Of a DNA stretch of 34,802 nt, positions 23,765-32,723 are shown piece after piece. A program made the position numbers and the translations under genes. How positions within the stretch are numbered: position 1 is the stretch's first letter; every line of letters begins with the position of its first letter. The stretch spans positions 1-34,802 of the forward strand of contig NZ_BAOG01000152.1 of assembly GCF_000400365.1 (NCBI RefSeq), written 5' to 3'. Origin of the DNA: Vibrio jasicida CAIM 1864 = LMG 25398. GTDB lineage: Bacteria; Pseudomonadota; Gammaproteobacteria; Enterobacterales; Vibrionaceae. The notes under the pieces were generated by a model, which saw only the letters and a list, made by a program, of their open reading frames with translations, ran no database searches and was not told where the DNA came from.

Positions 23765-23892
23765 TTATAACGCGTTAATCAACAACAATACCTAAACTTT
23801 TAGGCTAAAGCCGTCGCGTAGTACTCATTATAAGCGTTTAATTACTGCTTTCAGTTACGTGATGCTCCAGACCGATTGAGACACCTCGCAGT

Positions 23893-25992
23893 ATGAAGTT
23901 AAGCCTGCCATTTGCAGATAAATTGCCAAAGATCCCACAGCGTTCCATGCCTGCCATTGGTGCGCCTGTTATGGTACTGGCCACCCTTGCGATGGTGGTT
24001 TTGCCTATTCCTGCGTTCCTGCTGGATTTATTCTTCACCTTTAACATCGCCTTAGCCATGGTGGTGTTGTTAGTGACCGTTTACACACGTCGTCCACTCG
24101 ACTTTGCTGCATTCCCAACTGTACTGCTTATTGCAACCTTATTGCGCCTTGCATTGAACGTGGCGTCTACGCGTGTGGTACTTCTTTACGGTCATGAAGG
24201 GGGCAACGCCGCTGGTAACGTAATCGAAGCATTTGGTAACGTTGTGATTGGCGGTAACTACGCCGTGGGTTTGGTCGTATTCCTAATCTTGATGATCATT
24301 AACTTTATGGTGGTCACCAAAGGTGCGGGTCGTATTTCTGAGGTAAGTGCTCGCTTCACACTGGATGCCTTACCGGGTAAGCAGATGGCGATCGATGCAG
24401 ACTTGAACGCCGGTTTGATTGACCAAGACCAAGCACGCATACGCCGTTTTGAAGTGACCAAAGAAGCCGACTTCTACGGTTCAATGGATGGTGCGTCTAA
24501 GTTTGTTAAAGGCGATGCGATTGCCGGTATCTTAATCCTGTTCATCAATATCATCGGCGGTTTGTCGATTGGTATGGCACAGTATGGTTTGGGCTTCTCT
24601 GAAGCGATGCAAATCTACACGCTCCTGACCATTGGTGACGGCCTGGTGGCACAAATTCCATCGTTGCTACTGTCTATCGCTGCAGCGATGATGGTAACGC
24701 GTCAAAATACTGATGAAGACATGGGTGAACAGCTGATTTTCCAGATGTTCGACAATCCGAAAGCCCTCATGATCACCGCTGCCATTCTTGGTGTGATGGG
24801 TATCGTGCCGGGTATGCCACATTTCTCGTTCTTGTCATTAGCCGCTGTTGCTGGTGGTGCTGCTTACTGGCTTGATAAGAAGCAAAAACAAAAAGCCAAA
24901 GAACCGGCCTTACCCGCCAAAGCGGAAGATGGCAGCGAACCCATTTCTCAACGCGAATTGTCATGGGATGATGTACAACCAGTCGATATCATCGGTCTGG
25001 AAGTGGGCTACCGTTTGATCCCATTGGTGGACCGAGACCAAGGAGGCGAACTGCTTGAACGTGTGAAAGGCGTGCGTAAAAAGCTCTCTCAAGACTTCGG
25101 TTTCCTTATTCCTGCGGTTCATATCCGCGACAACCTAGAACTGACCCCAAACAGCTATCGTATTACCTTGATGGGCGTTGCTGTTGGTGAGGCCGAGATT
25201 CGTCCCGACCAAGAACTGGCTATTAACCCTGGCCAGGTTTACGGCATGATTGAAGGCGAACCAACCATGGACCCAGCGTTCGGTCTTGAAGCGGTTTGGA
25301 TTCGTGAAGAGCAACGTGAACATGCACAAGCTCTTGGTTATACCGTTGTTGATTCTTCAACTGTATTGGCGACGCACCTAAGTCAACTACTCACCAACAA
25401 CGCATCACAGCTGATTGGTCATGAAGAAGTACAGAACCTATTGGAAATGCTTGGTCGTAGCGCACCTAAGTTGGTGGAGAACTTCGTCCCTGATCAACTG
25501 CAATTAGGTGTGGTGGTCAAAGTGCTACAAAACCTACTTAACGAAGCCATCCCTATTCGCGATATCAGAACCATAGTGCAGACGTTGGCCGAGTACTCGA
25601 GTAAGAGTCAAGAACCTGACATTTTAACGGCAGCGGTGCGCATTAGCCTGAAGCGACTAATTGTTCAGGAAATCAATGGTATAGAACCAGAGTTGCCGGT
25701 GATAACACTCATTCCTGAACTGGAACAAATATTGCATCAAACCATGCAGGCATCAGGGGGCGAATCTGCGGGCATAGAACCGGGGTTAGCCGAGCGACTT
25801 CAGTCCTCCTTGAGCCAAGCGACACAAGAGCAAGAACTGAAAGGTGAGCCTGCGGTTCTGCTGACGTCTGGCGTATTGCGTTCCACACTGGCGAAGTTTG
25901 TTAAGAACACAATACCTAACCTCCGCGTACTGTCTTACCAAGAAATACCGGACGAGAAACAGATCAGAATTGTGCAAGCCGTGGGTAACTGA
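23893..25992 (+). CDS. flhA: Flagellar export gate protein FlhA
   Basis: Largest export gate protein; a nonameric membrane ring whose cytoplasmic domain sorts substrates and chaperones. The 699-residue product has about eight membrane helices in the first 325 residues, the FHIPEP-family signature in RRPLDFAAFPTVLL and ATLLRLALNVASTRVVL, a conserved charged cytoplasmic loop (GRISEVSARFTLDALPGKQM, IDADLNAGLIDQDQARIRR), and a cytoplasmic domain from about 355 with GYRLIPLVD and the LLEMLGRSAPKLVEN region. The length is typical. The ribosome-binding site before ATG 23893 is weak. Confidence 0.97.
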   Translation: MKLSLPFADKLPKIPQRSMPAIGAPVMVLATLAMVVLPIPAFLLDLFFTFNIALAMVVLLVTVYTRRPLDFAAFPTVLLIATLLRLALNVASTRVVLLYGHEGGNAAGNVIEAFGNVVIGGNYAVGLVVFLILMIINFMVVTKGAGRISEVSARFTLDALPGKQMAIDADLNAGLIDQDQARIRRFEVTKEADFYGSMDGASKFVKGDAIAGILILFINIIGGLSIGMAQYGLGFSEAMQIYTLLTIGDGLVAQIPSLLLSIAAAMMVTRQNTDEDMGEQLIFQMFDNPKALMITAAILGVMGIVPGMPHFSFLSLAAVAGGAAYWLDKKQKQKAKEPALPAKAEDGSEPISQRELSWDDVQPVDIIGLEVGYRLIPLVDRDQGGELLERVKGVRKKLSQDFGFLIPAVHIRDNLELTPNSYRITLMGVAVGEAEIRPDQELAINPGQVYGMIEGEPTMDPAFGLEAVWIREEQREHAQALGYTVVDSSTVLATHLSQLLTNNASQLIGHEEVQNLLEMLGRSAPKLVENFVPDQLQLGVVVKVLQNLLNEAIPIRDIRTIVQTLAEYSSKSQEPDILTAAVRISLKRLIVQEINGIEPELPVITLIPELEQILHQTMQASGGESAGIEPGLAERLQSSLSQATQEQELKGEPAVLLTSGVLRSTLAKFVKNTIPNLRVLSYQEIPDEKQIRIVQAVGN

Positions 25993-26020
25993 TCCCGCGC
26001 ATCATTAATGGATTCATAGT

Positions 26021-27532
26021 TTGAAGATTAAACGATTTTTTGCCAAAGACATGCGAACGGCGCTGCTCCAAGTGAAAGAAGAACTTGGTGCCGAAGCGGT
26101 GATCATGTCGAATAAGAAAGTGGCGGGCGGTGTCGAGATCGTTGCGGCAATAGATGGTGAGTCCAATGCGGCACCGTCTTCGCAAGCGCAGTCGCTTCCT
26201 AATCGCAGCGCAGCTCAATCGAATCGTTATAGCGAACCTCGTCAAATGTCATCATCTGCGTCTGAGCGTTATCAAGATCGCCGTTTAGATGAAGACAGAA
26301 TCAGCCTAAACGCGAACAATGAAAAATCAGGCTCGATGACAAAACGTTTCGCGAACATGCTCAAGCAATACAGTGGCGGTGCCGCTGAGTCAGATGACCA
26401 CGTAGCGGAAAATGAAGATTCGCTATCGGCATTGTTGCAACGCCAAAATAAGCATCGTGAAAGCTATAACCAAGAAAAGCCTGCGCCTTACCAACCAGAC
26501 TCGCCCTTGGCGAAGTTGATTGCTCAAGACAGCCGTTTTGAGCGTCCGACGCCAAAGTTGGACCCAACCCGCTACGATCGCCGCCGTCCTTCGGATGAGC
26601 GTGAAGACGCAGCGGATGAGCTGGAGAACATGCGAGAAGAGATGACATCAATTCGTCGTCTGCTTGAGCACCAAGTCTCTGGTTTGATGTGGCAAGAAGT
26701 TGAGCGCCGTGAGCCTCTAAGAGCCATGCTGATCAAACGTTTAGAGCGAATGGGTGTGTCCCCGGAGCTTGCGGATCAAATGGCATGCTATATCCCAGAA
26801 GACACTAAACCAGCGCGAGCGTGGAAAGCACTGCTTTCTCTTGTTGCAGATCAAATCACGATTCCAAAACAAGACATTTTAAAGCGTGGTGGCGTGGTTG
26901 CACTGCTTGGCCCGACAGGAGTGGGTAAAACCACAACCGTTGCGAAGCTGGCAGCACGTGCGGCGATGGAGTTTGGTGCCGATAACGTAGCCCTTGTGAC
27001 AACAGATACATATCGCATAGGTGCACATGAGCAGCTCTCAATTTACGGAAGAATTATGGGTTGTCCCGTAAGAGTTGCTAAAGATTCTAACGAGTTAGCC
27101 GATGTTATATATCAGCTACGAAACAGAAGACTGATTTTGGTCGATACGGCAGGGATGGGGCAGCGAGATGTAAGGCTCTCTGAACAGCTTGATACCCTGA
27201 TGCAAGAGAGCGGTGAAGTGATTCACAGCTACCTTGTTTTGCCAGCTACCGCTCAACGTCGGGTTTTGCAAGAAACACTGGATCATTTCCGACGCATTCC
27301 GCTGTCGGGCTGTATTTTGACTAAGCTTGATGAATCATTGAGCTTGGGTGAATTTATCAGCGTCGTGATTCAGAATGCGATGCCAGTGGCATACATCGCC
27401 AATGGTCAGCGCGTGCCAGAAGACATTGTGATAGCACAACCAAAATACATGATTGCGAAAGCAAATGAACTGTTAGAGAAGTCGACAGAGAACGAACCTC
27501 ACTTTTGGAACAGTGACAGCGAAGGACTCTAG
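26021..27532 (+). CDS. flhF: Polar flagellum placement GTPase FlhF
   Basis: SRP-family GTPase that marks the pole for flagellar assembly and promotes flagellation. The 503-residue product has an N-terminal B domain (MKIKRFFAKDMRTALLQVKE start, low-complexity polar stretch to about 190), an N domain, and the GTPase G domain from about 290 with P loop GPTGVGKTT (297-305), TTDTYRIGAHEQL, LVDTAGMGQRD and TKLDES. It starts with TTG at 26021; the product then begins as in known Vibrio FlhF (about 505 residues in V. alginolyticus). It lies 28 bp after flhA and 14 bp before flhG. Confidence 0.96.
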   Translation: MKIKRFFAKDMRTALLQVKEELGAEAVIMSNKKVAGGVEIVAAIDGESNAAPSSQAQSLPNRSAAQSNRYSEPRQMSSSASERYQDRRLDEDRISLNANNEKSGSMTKRFANMLKQYSGGAAESDDHVAENEDSLSALLQRQNKHRESYNQEKPAPYQPDSPLAKLIAQDSRFERPTPKLDPTRYDRRRPSDEREDAADELENMREEMTSIRRLLEHQVSGLMWQEVERREPLRAMLIKRLERMGVSPELADQMACYIPEDTKPARAWKALLSLVADQITIPKQDILKRGGVVALLGPTGVGKTTTVAKLAARAAMEFGADNVALVTTDTYRIGAHEQLSIYGRIMGCPVRVAKDSNELADVIYQLRNRRLILVDTAGMGQRDVRLSEQLDTLMQESGEVIHSYLVLPATAQRRVLQETLDHFRRIPLSGCILTKLDESLSLGEFISVVIQNAMPVAYIANGQRVPEDIVIAQPKYMIAKANELLEKSTENEPHFWNSDSEGL

Positions 27533-27546
27533 GGCGGCGGACTACT

Positions 27547-28434
27547 ATGACTGAGAATATGATACACGATCAAGCAAGCGGCCTCCGTCGCTTAACACAA
27601 CCATCATTGACTAAAGTAATTGCTGTTACTGGCGGCAAAGGTGGTGTGGGTAAATCAAACGTAACACTGGGTCTGGCGATCTGTATGGCTCGCCAAGGCA
27701 AGAAGGTGATGGTTCTCGATGCTGACCTAGGTCTAGCCAATGTTGACGTTATGCTCGGAATCCGTTCAAAACGTAACCTTGGGCATGTCCTTGCGGGTGA
27801 ATGTGAGCTAAAAGATGCGATTGTTGAAGGCCCTTATGGTATAAAGATAGTCCCTGCAACTTCTGGCACACAAAGCATGACCGAGCTATCTCCTGCTCAA
27901 CATGCTGGACTCATCCGTGCATTTGGTAGTCTTGAAGAAGAAATGGACGTACTGCTGATTGATACAGCAGCGGGCATTTCTGACATGGTGATTAGTTTTT
28001 CACGAGCAGCTCAAGATGTTGTGGTTGTTGTCTGCGACGAGCCGACTTCTATTACAGATGCCTACGCATTAATCAAGTTGTTGAGTAAAGAACACCAGGT
28101 CCAACGCTTCAAAGTTGTTGCAAATATGGTCAGAAGCTACCGTGAAGGCAGAGAATTATTCGCAAAGTTGACGCTAGTCACAGAGCGCTTCTTGAATGTC
28201 AGCCTTGAACTCGTAGCATGTATTCCATTGGATGACAAAGTTCGACAAGCCGTTAAACGACAAAAGATCGTTGTGGATGCATTCCCTCGTTCTCCAGCGG
28301 CTTTAGCAATCAGCTCATTAGCGAACAAAGCACTAACGTGGCCACTGCCGAAAACACCAAGTGGACACCTAGAGTTCTTTGTTGAAAGGTTGCTAAATCG
28401 TACTGAATTCACAGAGGACCCTTTTGGTGAATAA
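27547..28434 (+). CDS. flhG: Flagellar number regulator FlhG (MinD-like ATPase)
   Basis: MinD/ParA-family ATPase that limits Vibrio to one polar flagellum by restraining FlhF and FlrA. The 295-residue product has the N-terminal motif DQASGLRRL (8-16), matching the DQAxxLR activation helix known to stimulate the FlhF GTPase. The deviant Walker A is KGGVGKS (31-37), the switch region VLDADLGLANVDVMLG, and Walker B VLLIDTAAGIS. An amphipathic C-terminal helix (HLEFFVERLLNRTEF) is the likely membrane-targeting element. ATG 27547 follows GGCGG. Its last 8 bases overlap fliA. Also called FleN. Confidence 0.96.
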   Translation: MTENMIHDQASGLRRLTQPSLTKVIAVTGGKGGVGKSNVTLGLAICMARQGKKVMVLDADLGLANVDVMLGIRSKRNLGHVLAGECELKDAIVEGPYGIKIVPATSGTQSMTELSPAQHAGLIRAFGSLEEEMDVLLIDTAAGISDMVISFSRAAQDVVVVVCDEPTSITDAYALIKLLSKEHQVQRFKVVANMVRSYREGRELFAKLTLVTERFLNVSLELVACIPLDDKVRQAVKRQKIVVDAFPRSPAALAISSLANKALTWPLPKTPSGHLEFFVERLLNRTEFTEDPFGE

Positions 28435-29161
28435 AGCGATTACCTACGACCAACATGGCAAGTTTAATAGCCAGCAGGCGTTCATTGAACGTTATTCTGT
28501 GTTGGTCAAGCGTATTGCTCATCACCTGTTAGGCCGTTTACCGCCGAGTGTTCAGGTAGAGGATTTAATTCAGGCCGGCATGATCGGTCTTATCGAAGCT
28601 CAGCAGAATTATGATGGTTCTAAAGGTGCGAGCTTTGAAACTTATGCAGGTATCCGTATTCGCGGTGCAATGTTAGATGACATTCGCAAAGGCGACTGGG
28701 TACCTCGTTCTGTTCATAAAAATAATCGTGAAATTAACCAAGCGGTAGCGGAGCTGGAAGGCATCTTAAATCGCGACCCGTCTGACTCTGAAGTCGCAGC
28801 GCATCTTGGTATGACACTAGATCAATACCACAGTGCGTTGACCGACATAAATTGTTCAAGGTTAGTGGGTATCGAAGATTTAGGTGTTTCTGATGACGTG
28901 ATTTCACCAGCGGACGAAACCGATGACAGCAACCCATTTAAGGGCGTAGCTGATGAATCGTTTCGAAAAGCACTGGTTGAATCAATAAAACAGCTTCCGG
29001 AGCGTGAAGCTTTGGTACTTTCGCTTTATTATGACGAAGAACTCAATTTGAAAGAGATTGGCGATGTGTTGGGCGTAAGCGAATCTCGCGTAAGCCAAAT
29101 ACTGAGTCAAGCGATGCAACGTTTACGCACCAAGCTCAGTGCGTGGACACAAAATGACTAA
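28427..29161 (+). CDS. fliA: Flagellar sigma factor FliA (sigma-28)
   Basis: Directs RNA polymerase to late flagellar and chemotaxis promoters such as the flagellin promoter at 608-634, once the anti-sigma factor FlgM has been exported. The 244-residue product has region 2 (VEDLIQAGMIGLIEAQQNYD, ASFETYAGIRIRGAMLDDIR), region 3, and region 4 with the helix-turn-helix LKEIGDVLGVSESRVSQILSQ. The start chosen is GTG 28427, 8 nt after AGAGGA, giving an MNKAITYDQHG N-terminus; a TTG three bases earlier is the alternative. It overlaps flhG by 8 bases. Confidence 0.95.
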   Translation: MNKAITYDQHGKFNSQQAFIERYSVLVKRIAHHLLGRLPPSVQVEDLIQAGMIGLIEAQQNYDGSKGASFETYAGIRIRGAMLDDIRKGDWVPRSVHKNNREINQAVAELEGILNRDPSDSEVAAHLGMTLDQYHSALTDINCSRLVGIEDLGVSDDVISPADETDDSNPFKGVADESFRKALVESIKQLPEREALVLSLYYDEELNLKEIGDVLGVSESRVSQILSQAMQRLRTKLSAWTQND

Positions 29162-29194
29162 ACACACTGATTTTACGATTCAGTGGAGGCAATT

Positions 29195-29575
29195 TTGAAT
29201 AAAAACATGAAGATCCTTATTGTTGACGATTTCTCAACAATGCGCCGTATTGTTAAAAACCTGCTTCGTGACTTGGGTTTCAATAACACTCAAGAAGCGG
29301 ACGACGGTTTAACTGCATTACCAATGCTGAAAAAAGGTGACTTCGATTTTGTTGTAACTGACTGGAATATGCCAGGTATGCAAGGCATCGACTTGCTTAA
29401 ACACATCCGTGCAGATGCAGAATTAAAGCACCTTCCTGTTCTTATGATCACAGCAGAAGCTAAACGTGAGCAGATCATTGAAGCAGCACAAGCAGGCGTT
29501 AACGGCTATATCGTTAAGCCATTTACCGCTGCAACACTAAAAGAAAAATTAGATAAAATTTTCGAACGTTTATAA
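29195..29575 (+). CDS. cheY: Chemotaxis response regulator CheY
   Basis: Single-domain receiver that, when phosphorylated by CheA, binds FliM and reverses the motor. With TTG 29195 as start the product is 126 residues (MNKNMKILIVDDFSTMR). It has the acidic pair Asp11/Asp12, phospho-acceptor Asp56 in TDWNMPGM, Thr86, Tyr105 and Lys108, all as in E. coli CheY. The TTG has GGAGG (29185-29189) at 5-nt spacing. A GTG at 29183 overlaps that site, and ATG 29207 would remove four residues and lacks a site. It is 33 bp after fliA. This is the motor-controlling CheY of the polar cluster (V. cholerae CheY-3 by position). Confidence 0.95.
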   Translation: MNKNMKILIVDDFSTMRRIVKNLLRDLGFNNTQEADDGLTALPMLKKGDFDFVVTDWNMPGMQGIDLLKHIRADAELKHLPVLMITAEAKREQIIEAAQAGVNGYIVKPFTAATLKEKLDKIFERL

Positions 29576-29694
29576 CTCTCTCTTTTTCTTTGTTACTCGA
29601 GTCATCACTCCTAATACCTAATACAAAAGGGTGGCTCGGTTGACGCTCAAAAAAGCAAAAGAAAGCACTAAACGTAAAAAAGGGTCTATTCAGG

Positions 29695-30435
29695 ATGATC
29701 TCACTAGAGCAGGCGAAGTCGCTCGTTCAGATGCTAGAAAACGGGGAACAGGACCAAGCTAACACGCTTGTTGCCTCGATATATGAAGGCGACGGGAATC
29801 CGATGCTTAAAGAAATCGGAACATTAACCCGTGACCTTCATGATTCACTTAAGCAGTTCAACCTCGATCAGCGCATGACAGAAATTGCAAAAGCCGAGAT
29901 ACCGGATGCAAGAGACCGTCTGCAATATGTGATTGATAAAACTGAACTGGCAGCAAACAAAACGATGGATGCGGTTGAGTGCTGTTTACCTATCGCTGAT
30001 AACCTGCATGAGTGCCTTCAACAAGTTCGACCTCAGTGGAACGAACTCATGCACGGACGCATTGAATTAAGCGATTTCAAAACACTTTGTCACCGTATCG
30101 ATGAACTATTAGTTCAAGTCGAAGGTGACAGTACTGAGTTGCGCGGTCAACTGACCGAAATTCTTATGGCACAGGACTTCCAAGACTTAACGGGTCAAAT
30201 TATTCGCCGTGTGATCACGCTTTCTAATGAAGTGGAAGATCGCTTGGTTGAGATCTTGACCGTCTTTTCTGCAAATAAACCAGAAGAACAGACTCAAGTT
30301 TTGCCAGAACCGTCAGATAAAAAGATTAAACAATCAAGCGAAGCTGAAGGCCCTATTCTGAATCCGGAACTTAGGGAAGATGCGGTTTCATCGCAGGACG
30401 AAGTCGACGATTTGTTGTCCAGTCTTGGATTTTAA
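29695..30435 (+). CDS. cheZ: CheY phosphatase CheZ
   Basis: Removes phosphate from CheY to end the signal. The 246-residue product is a long helical hairpin with the catalytic motif AQDFQDLTGQ (159-168) near the hairpin end, a polar linker, and the C-terminal CheY-docking helix DEVDDLLSSLGF. The family motif and helix are intact. The product begins MISLEQAKSLVQMLENGE. Upstream is a 119-bp gap after cheY with pyrimidine-rich DNA and no clear terminator or promoter. It is 9 bp before cheA. Confidence 0.95.
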   Translation: MISLEQAKSLVQMLENGEQDQANTLVASIYEGDGNPMLKEIGTLTRDLHDSLKQFNLDQRMTEIAKAEIPDARDRLQYVIDKTELAANKTMDAVECCLPIADNLHECLQQVRPQWNELMHGRIELSDFKTLCHRIDELLVQVEGDSTELRGQLTEILMAQDFQDLTGQIIRRVITLSNEVEDRLVEILTVFSANKPEEQTQVLPEPSDKKIKQSSEAEGPILNPELREDAVSSQDEVDDLLSSLGF

Positions 30436-30444
30436 AGGTAACGT

Positions 30445-32694
30445 ATGAGCTACGATTTAGACGAAGATATTCTTCAGGACTTTCTCATTGAGGCTGGAGA
30501 AATCCTAGAGCTGCTGTCTGAGCAGCTGGTTGAACTGGAAAATAACCCAGAAGACAAAGATCTCCTAAACGCGATTTTCCGCGGCTTCCACACCGTAAAA
30601 GGTGGTGCTGGTTTCCTATCATTAGCAGAGCTGGTTGACACTTGTCACGGTGCTGAGAACGTGTTTGACGTGTTAAGAAACGGTCAGCGTTCTGTATCGC
30701 CAAGCTTGATGGACACCATGTTAAAAGCGCTGGATACAGTCAATACGCAATTCCAAGCGGTGCAAGATCGTGAGCCACTAGATGCGGCAGATCCAGCATT
30801 GTTGGAAGAGCTTCACCGTTTGTGCAAACCAGAGTCAGAAGACGAGGTTGTTACGGTCGCAGAAGCACCCGTTGTAACGCCAGAGATTCCTGAACCTGCT
30901 ATCGAGCAGCCTGCTGCGCCAGTAGAAGCAAGCACAGCTCCAGTGAGTGTTGGGTCCGTGGATGAAATTACTCAAGACGAGTTCGAGAAACTGCTTGATG
31001 AACTGCACGGCAAAGGCTCAGCACCAGGTGCATTAACGCCTGTACCGGCTGTTCCTGCAACGCCTACTCAATCGAATGCTCCGGCAACCGATAGCGGTGA
31101 TATTACTGACGATGAGTTCGAGAGGTTACTCGACGAGCTACATGGTGTTGGTAAGAGCCCATCTGCTTCTGAAATTGCTCCAGTTGAGCCGCCAAAAGCG
31201 GCAGAACCTGCTGCGCCAGCCGGCTCTGCATTTTCGAACGACAGCGATTTGATGACGGATGAAGAGTTTGAAAAACTCCTCGACGAATTGCATGGTTCAG
31301 GCAAAGGTCCTTCTCTTGAAGAGCTCGATTTTGCGACTAAGCCTGCATCAGCAAACGTTGTTCCAGAAACGCCAAAAGCGGAACCCGCTCCAGCTCCTCA
31401 ACCAGTTCCAGTAGCGGCTGCGCCTTCTCCTGCACCTGCTTCTGCTCCTAAGCCAGAAGTAAAACCGGTTGCGGTAAAAGAAGAAGCGAAAGCGCCAGCG
31501 GTTAAGAAGCCACAAGCAGAAGCGACAGTACGTGTTGATACTTCGACGCTAGACACCATCATGAACATGGTTGGTGAGCTTGTATTGGTGCGTAACCGTC
31601 TACTAAGCCTGGGTTTGAACAGCAACGACGAAGAAATGTCGAAAGCGGTAGCAAACCTAGACGTCGTGACTGCTGACCTTCAAGGTGCAGTGATGAAAAC
31701 GCGCATGCAGCCAATCAAGAAAGTATTTGGCCGTTTCCCACGCGTTGTTCGCGACTTGGCGCGTAACCTAAATAAAGACATCGTGCTTGAAATGCGCGGT
31801 GAAGAAACCGACCTAGATAAAAACCTAGTAGAGGCGCTAGCGGATCCATTGATCCACTTGGTGCGTAACTCGGTTGACCACGGCATTGAAATGCCAGACG
31901 ACCGCGCGAAAGCAGGTAAATCTCGTACTGGTAAAGTTATCCTATCTGCGTCACAAGAAGGCGATCATATCGAACTGGCTATCGTTGATGATGGCGGTGG
32001 TATGGATCCGAACAAACTTCGTGGTATCGCCGTGAAACGCGGCATGATGGACGAAGATGCGGCAGCGCGCCTGTCTGACAAAGAGTGTTTCAATTTGATC
32101 TTTGCTCCTGGTTTCTCAAGCAAAGATAAGATTTCTGATATCTCAGGTCGTGGTGTTGGTATGGACGTGGTAAAAACCGCGATCAATACACTAAACGGCT
32201 CTATCGATATTGACTCTGAATTAGGTAAGGGTACGAAGATTACGATCAAAGTACCGCTTACATTGGCAATTCTACCGACGCTAATGGTTGGCGTTGGCGG
32301 TCACCCATTTGCACTACCTCTGGCTTCTGTTAACGAGATCTTCCACTTAGATCTTAGCCGCACGAATGTGGTAGATGGCCAGCTGACGATCATCGTACGT
32401 GATAAATCTATTCCACTGTTTTACTTGCAGAACTGGTTGGCTTCTAAGTCTCCACGAGTGCAAGAGCGTACGGGGCACGGTCATGTTGTTATCGTACAGA
32501 TCGGCAGCCAACGAGTTGGTTTCGTGGTGGATACGCTTATCGGCCAAGAAGAAGTGGTTATCAAGCCATTAGACAATCTATTGCAAGGCACACCAGGTAT
32601 GGCAGGTGCGACTATCACGAGTGATGGCCACATCGCATTGATTCTTGATGTGCCAGACCTACTTAAGCAATATGCTGCGGCTTCACGCATTTAA
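30445..32694 (+). CDS. cheA: Chemotaxis histidine kinase CheA with triple-repeat linker
   Basis: Kinase of the polar chemosensory array; phosphorylates CheY and CheB. The 749-residue product has an HPt domain (about 1-105) with phospho-acceptor His49 in GFHTVKGGAGF, a very long linker (about 110-365), the P3 dimerisation helices (VDTSTLDTIMNMVGELVLVRN), the HATPase domain (HLVRNSVDHGIE, VDDGGGMD, GRGVGMDVV), and a C-terminal CheW-like domain. In the linker, where other CheAs have the CheY-binding P2 domain, there are three copies of a motif of the form T-x2-EFE-K/R-LLDELHG-x-GK near 173, 219 and 268, separated by Pro/Ala-rich spacers. This linker corresponds to the localisation and inheritance region through which Vibrio CheA binds ParP. 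The start follows AAAGG. Confidence 0.96.
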   Translation: MSYDLDEDILQDFLIEAGEILELLSEQLVELENNPEDKDLLNAIFRGFHTVKGGAGFLSLAELVDTCHGAENVFDVLRNGQRSVSPSLMDTMLKALDTVNTQFQAVQDREPLDAADPALLEELHRLCKPESEDEVVTVAEAPVVTPEIPEPAIEQPAAPVEASTAPVSVGSVDEITQDEFEKLLDELHGKGSAPGALTPVPAVPATPTQSNAPATDSGDITDDEFERLLDELHGVGKSPSASEIAPVEPPKAAEPAAPAGSAFSNDSDLMTDEEFEKLLDELHGSGKGPSLEELDFATKPASANVVPETPKAEPAPAPQPVPVAAAPSPAPASAPKPEVKPVAVKEEAKAPAVKKPQAEATVRVDTSTLDTIMNMVGELVLVRNRLLSLGLNSNDEEMSKAVANLDVVTADLQGAVMKTRMQPIKKVFGRFPRVVRDLARNLNKDIVLEMRGEETDLDKNLVEALADPLIHLVRNSVDHGIEMPDDRAKAGKSRTGKVILSASQEGDHIELAIVDDGGGMDPNKLRGIAVKRGMMDEDAAARLSDKECFNLIFAPGFSSKDKISDISGRGVGMDVVKTAINTLNGSIDIDSELGKGTKITIKVPLTLAILPTLMVGVGGHPFALPLASVNEIFHLDLSRTNVVDGQLTIIVRDKSIPLFYLQNWLASKSPRVQERTGHGHVVIVQIGSQRVGFVVDTLIGQEEVVIKPLDNLLQGTPGMAGATITSDGHIALILDVPDLLKQYAAASRI

Positions 32695-32723
32695 GCGAAG
32701 CTGGGGTTTATAAAAGGAATAAA

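Noticed and set aside
23793..23817. Sigma-28-like TAAACTTT ... GCCGTCGC upstream of flhA
   Set aside because: The -35 half matches well, but the spacer is 9 instead of 11 and the -10 half is poor; the sigma-54 promoter at 23750-23764 explains the gene better.
26978..26985. GCCGATAA inside flhF, identical to the sigma-28 -10 consensus
   Set aside because: No TAAA-type -35 at the right distance and it lies in the coding sequence; chance match.
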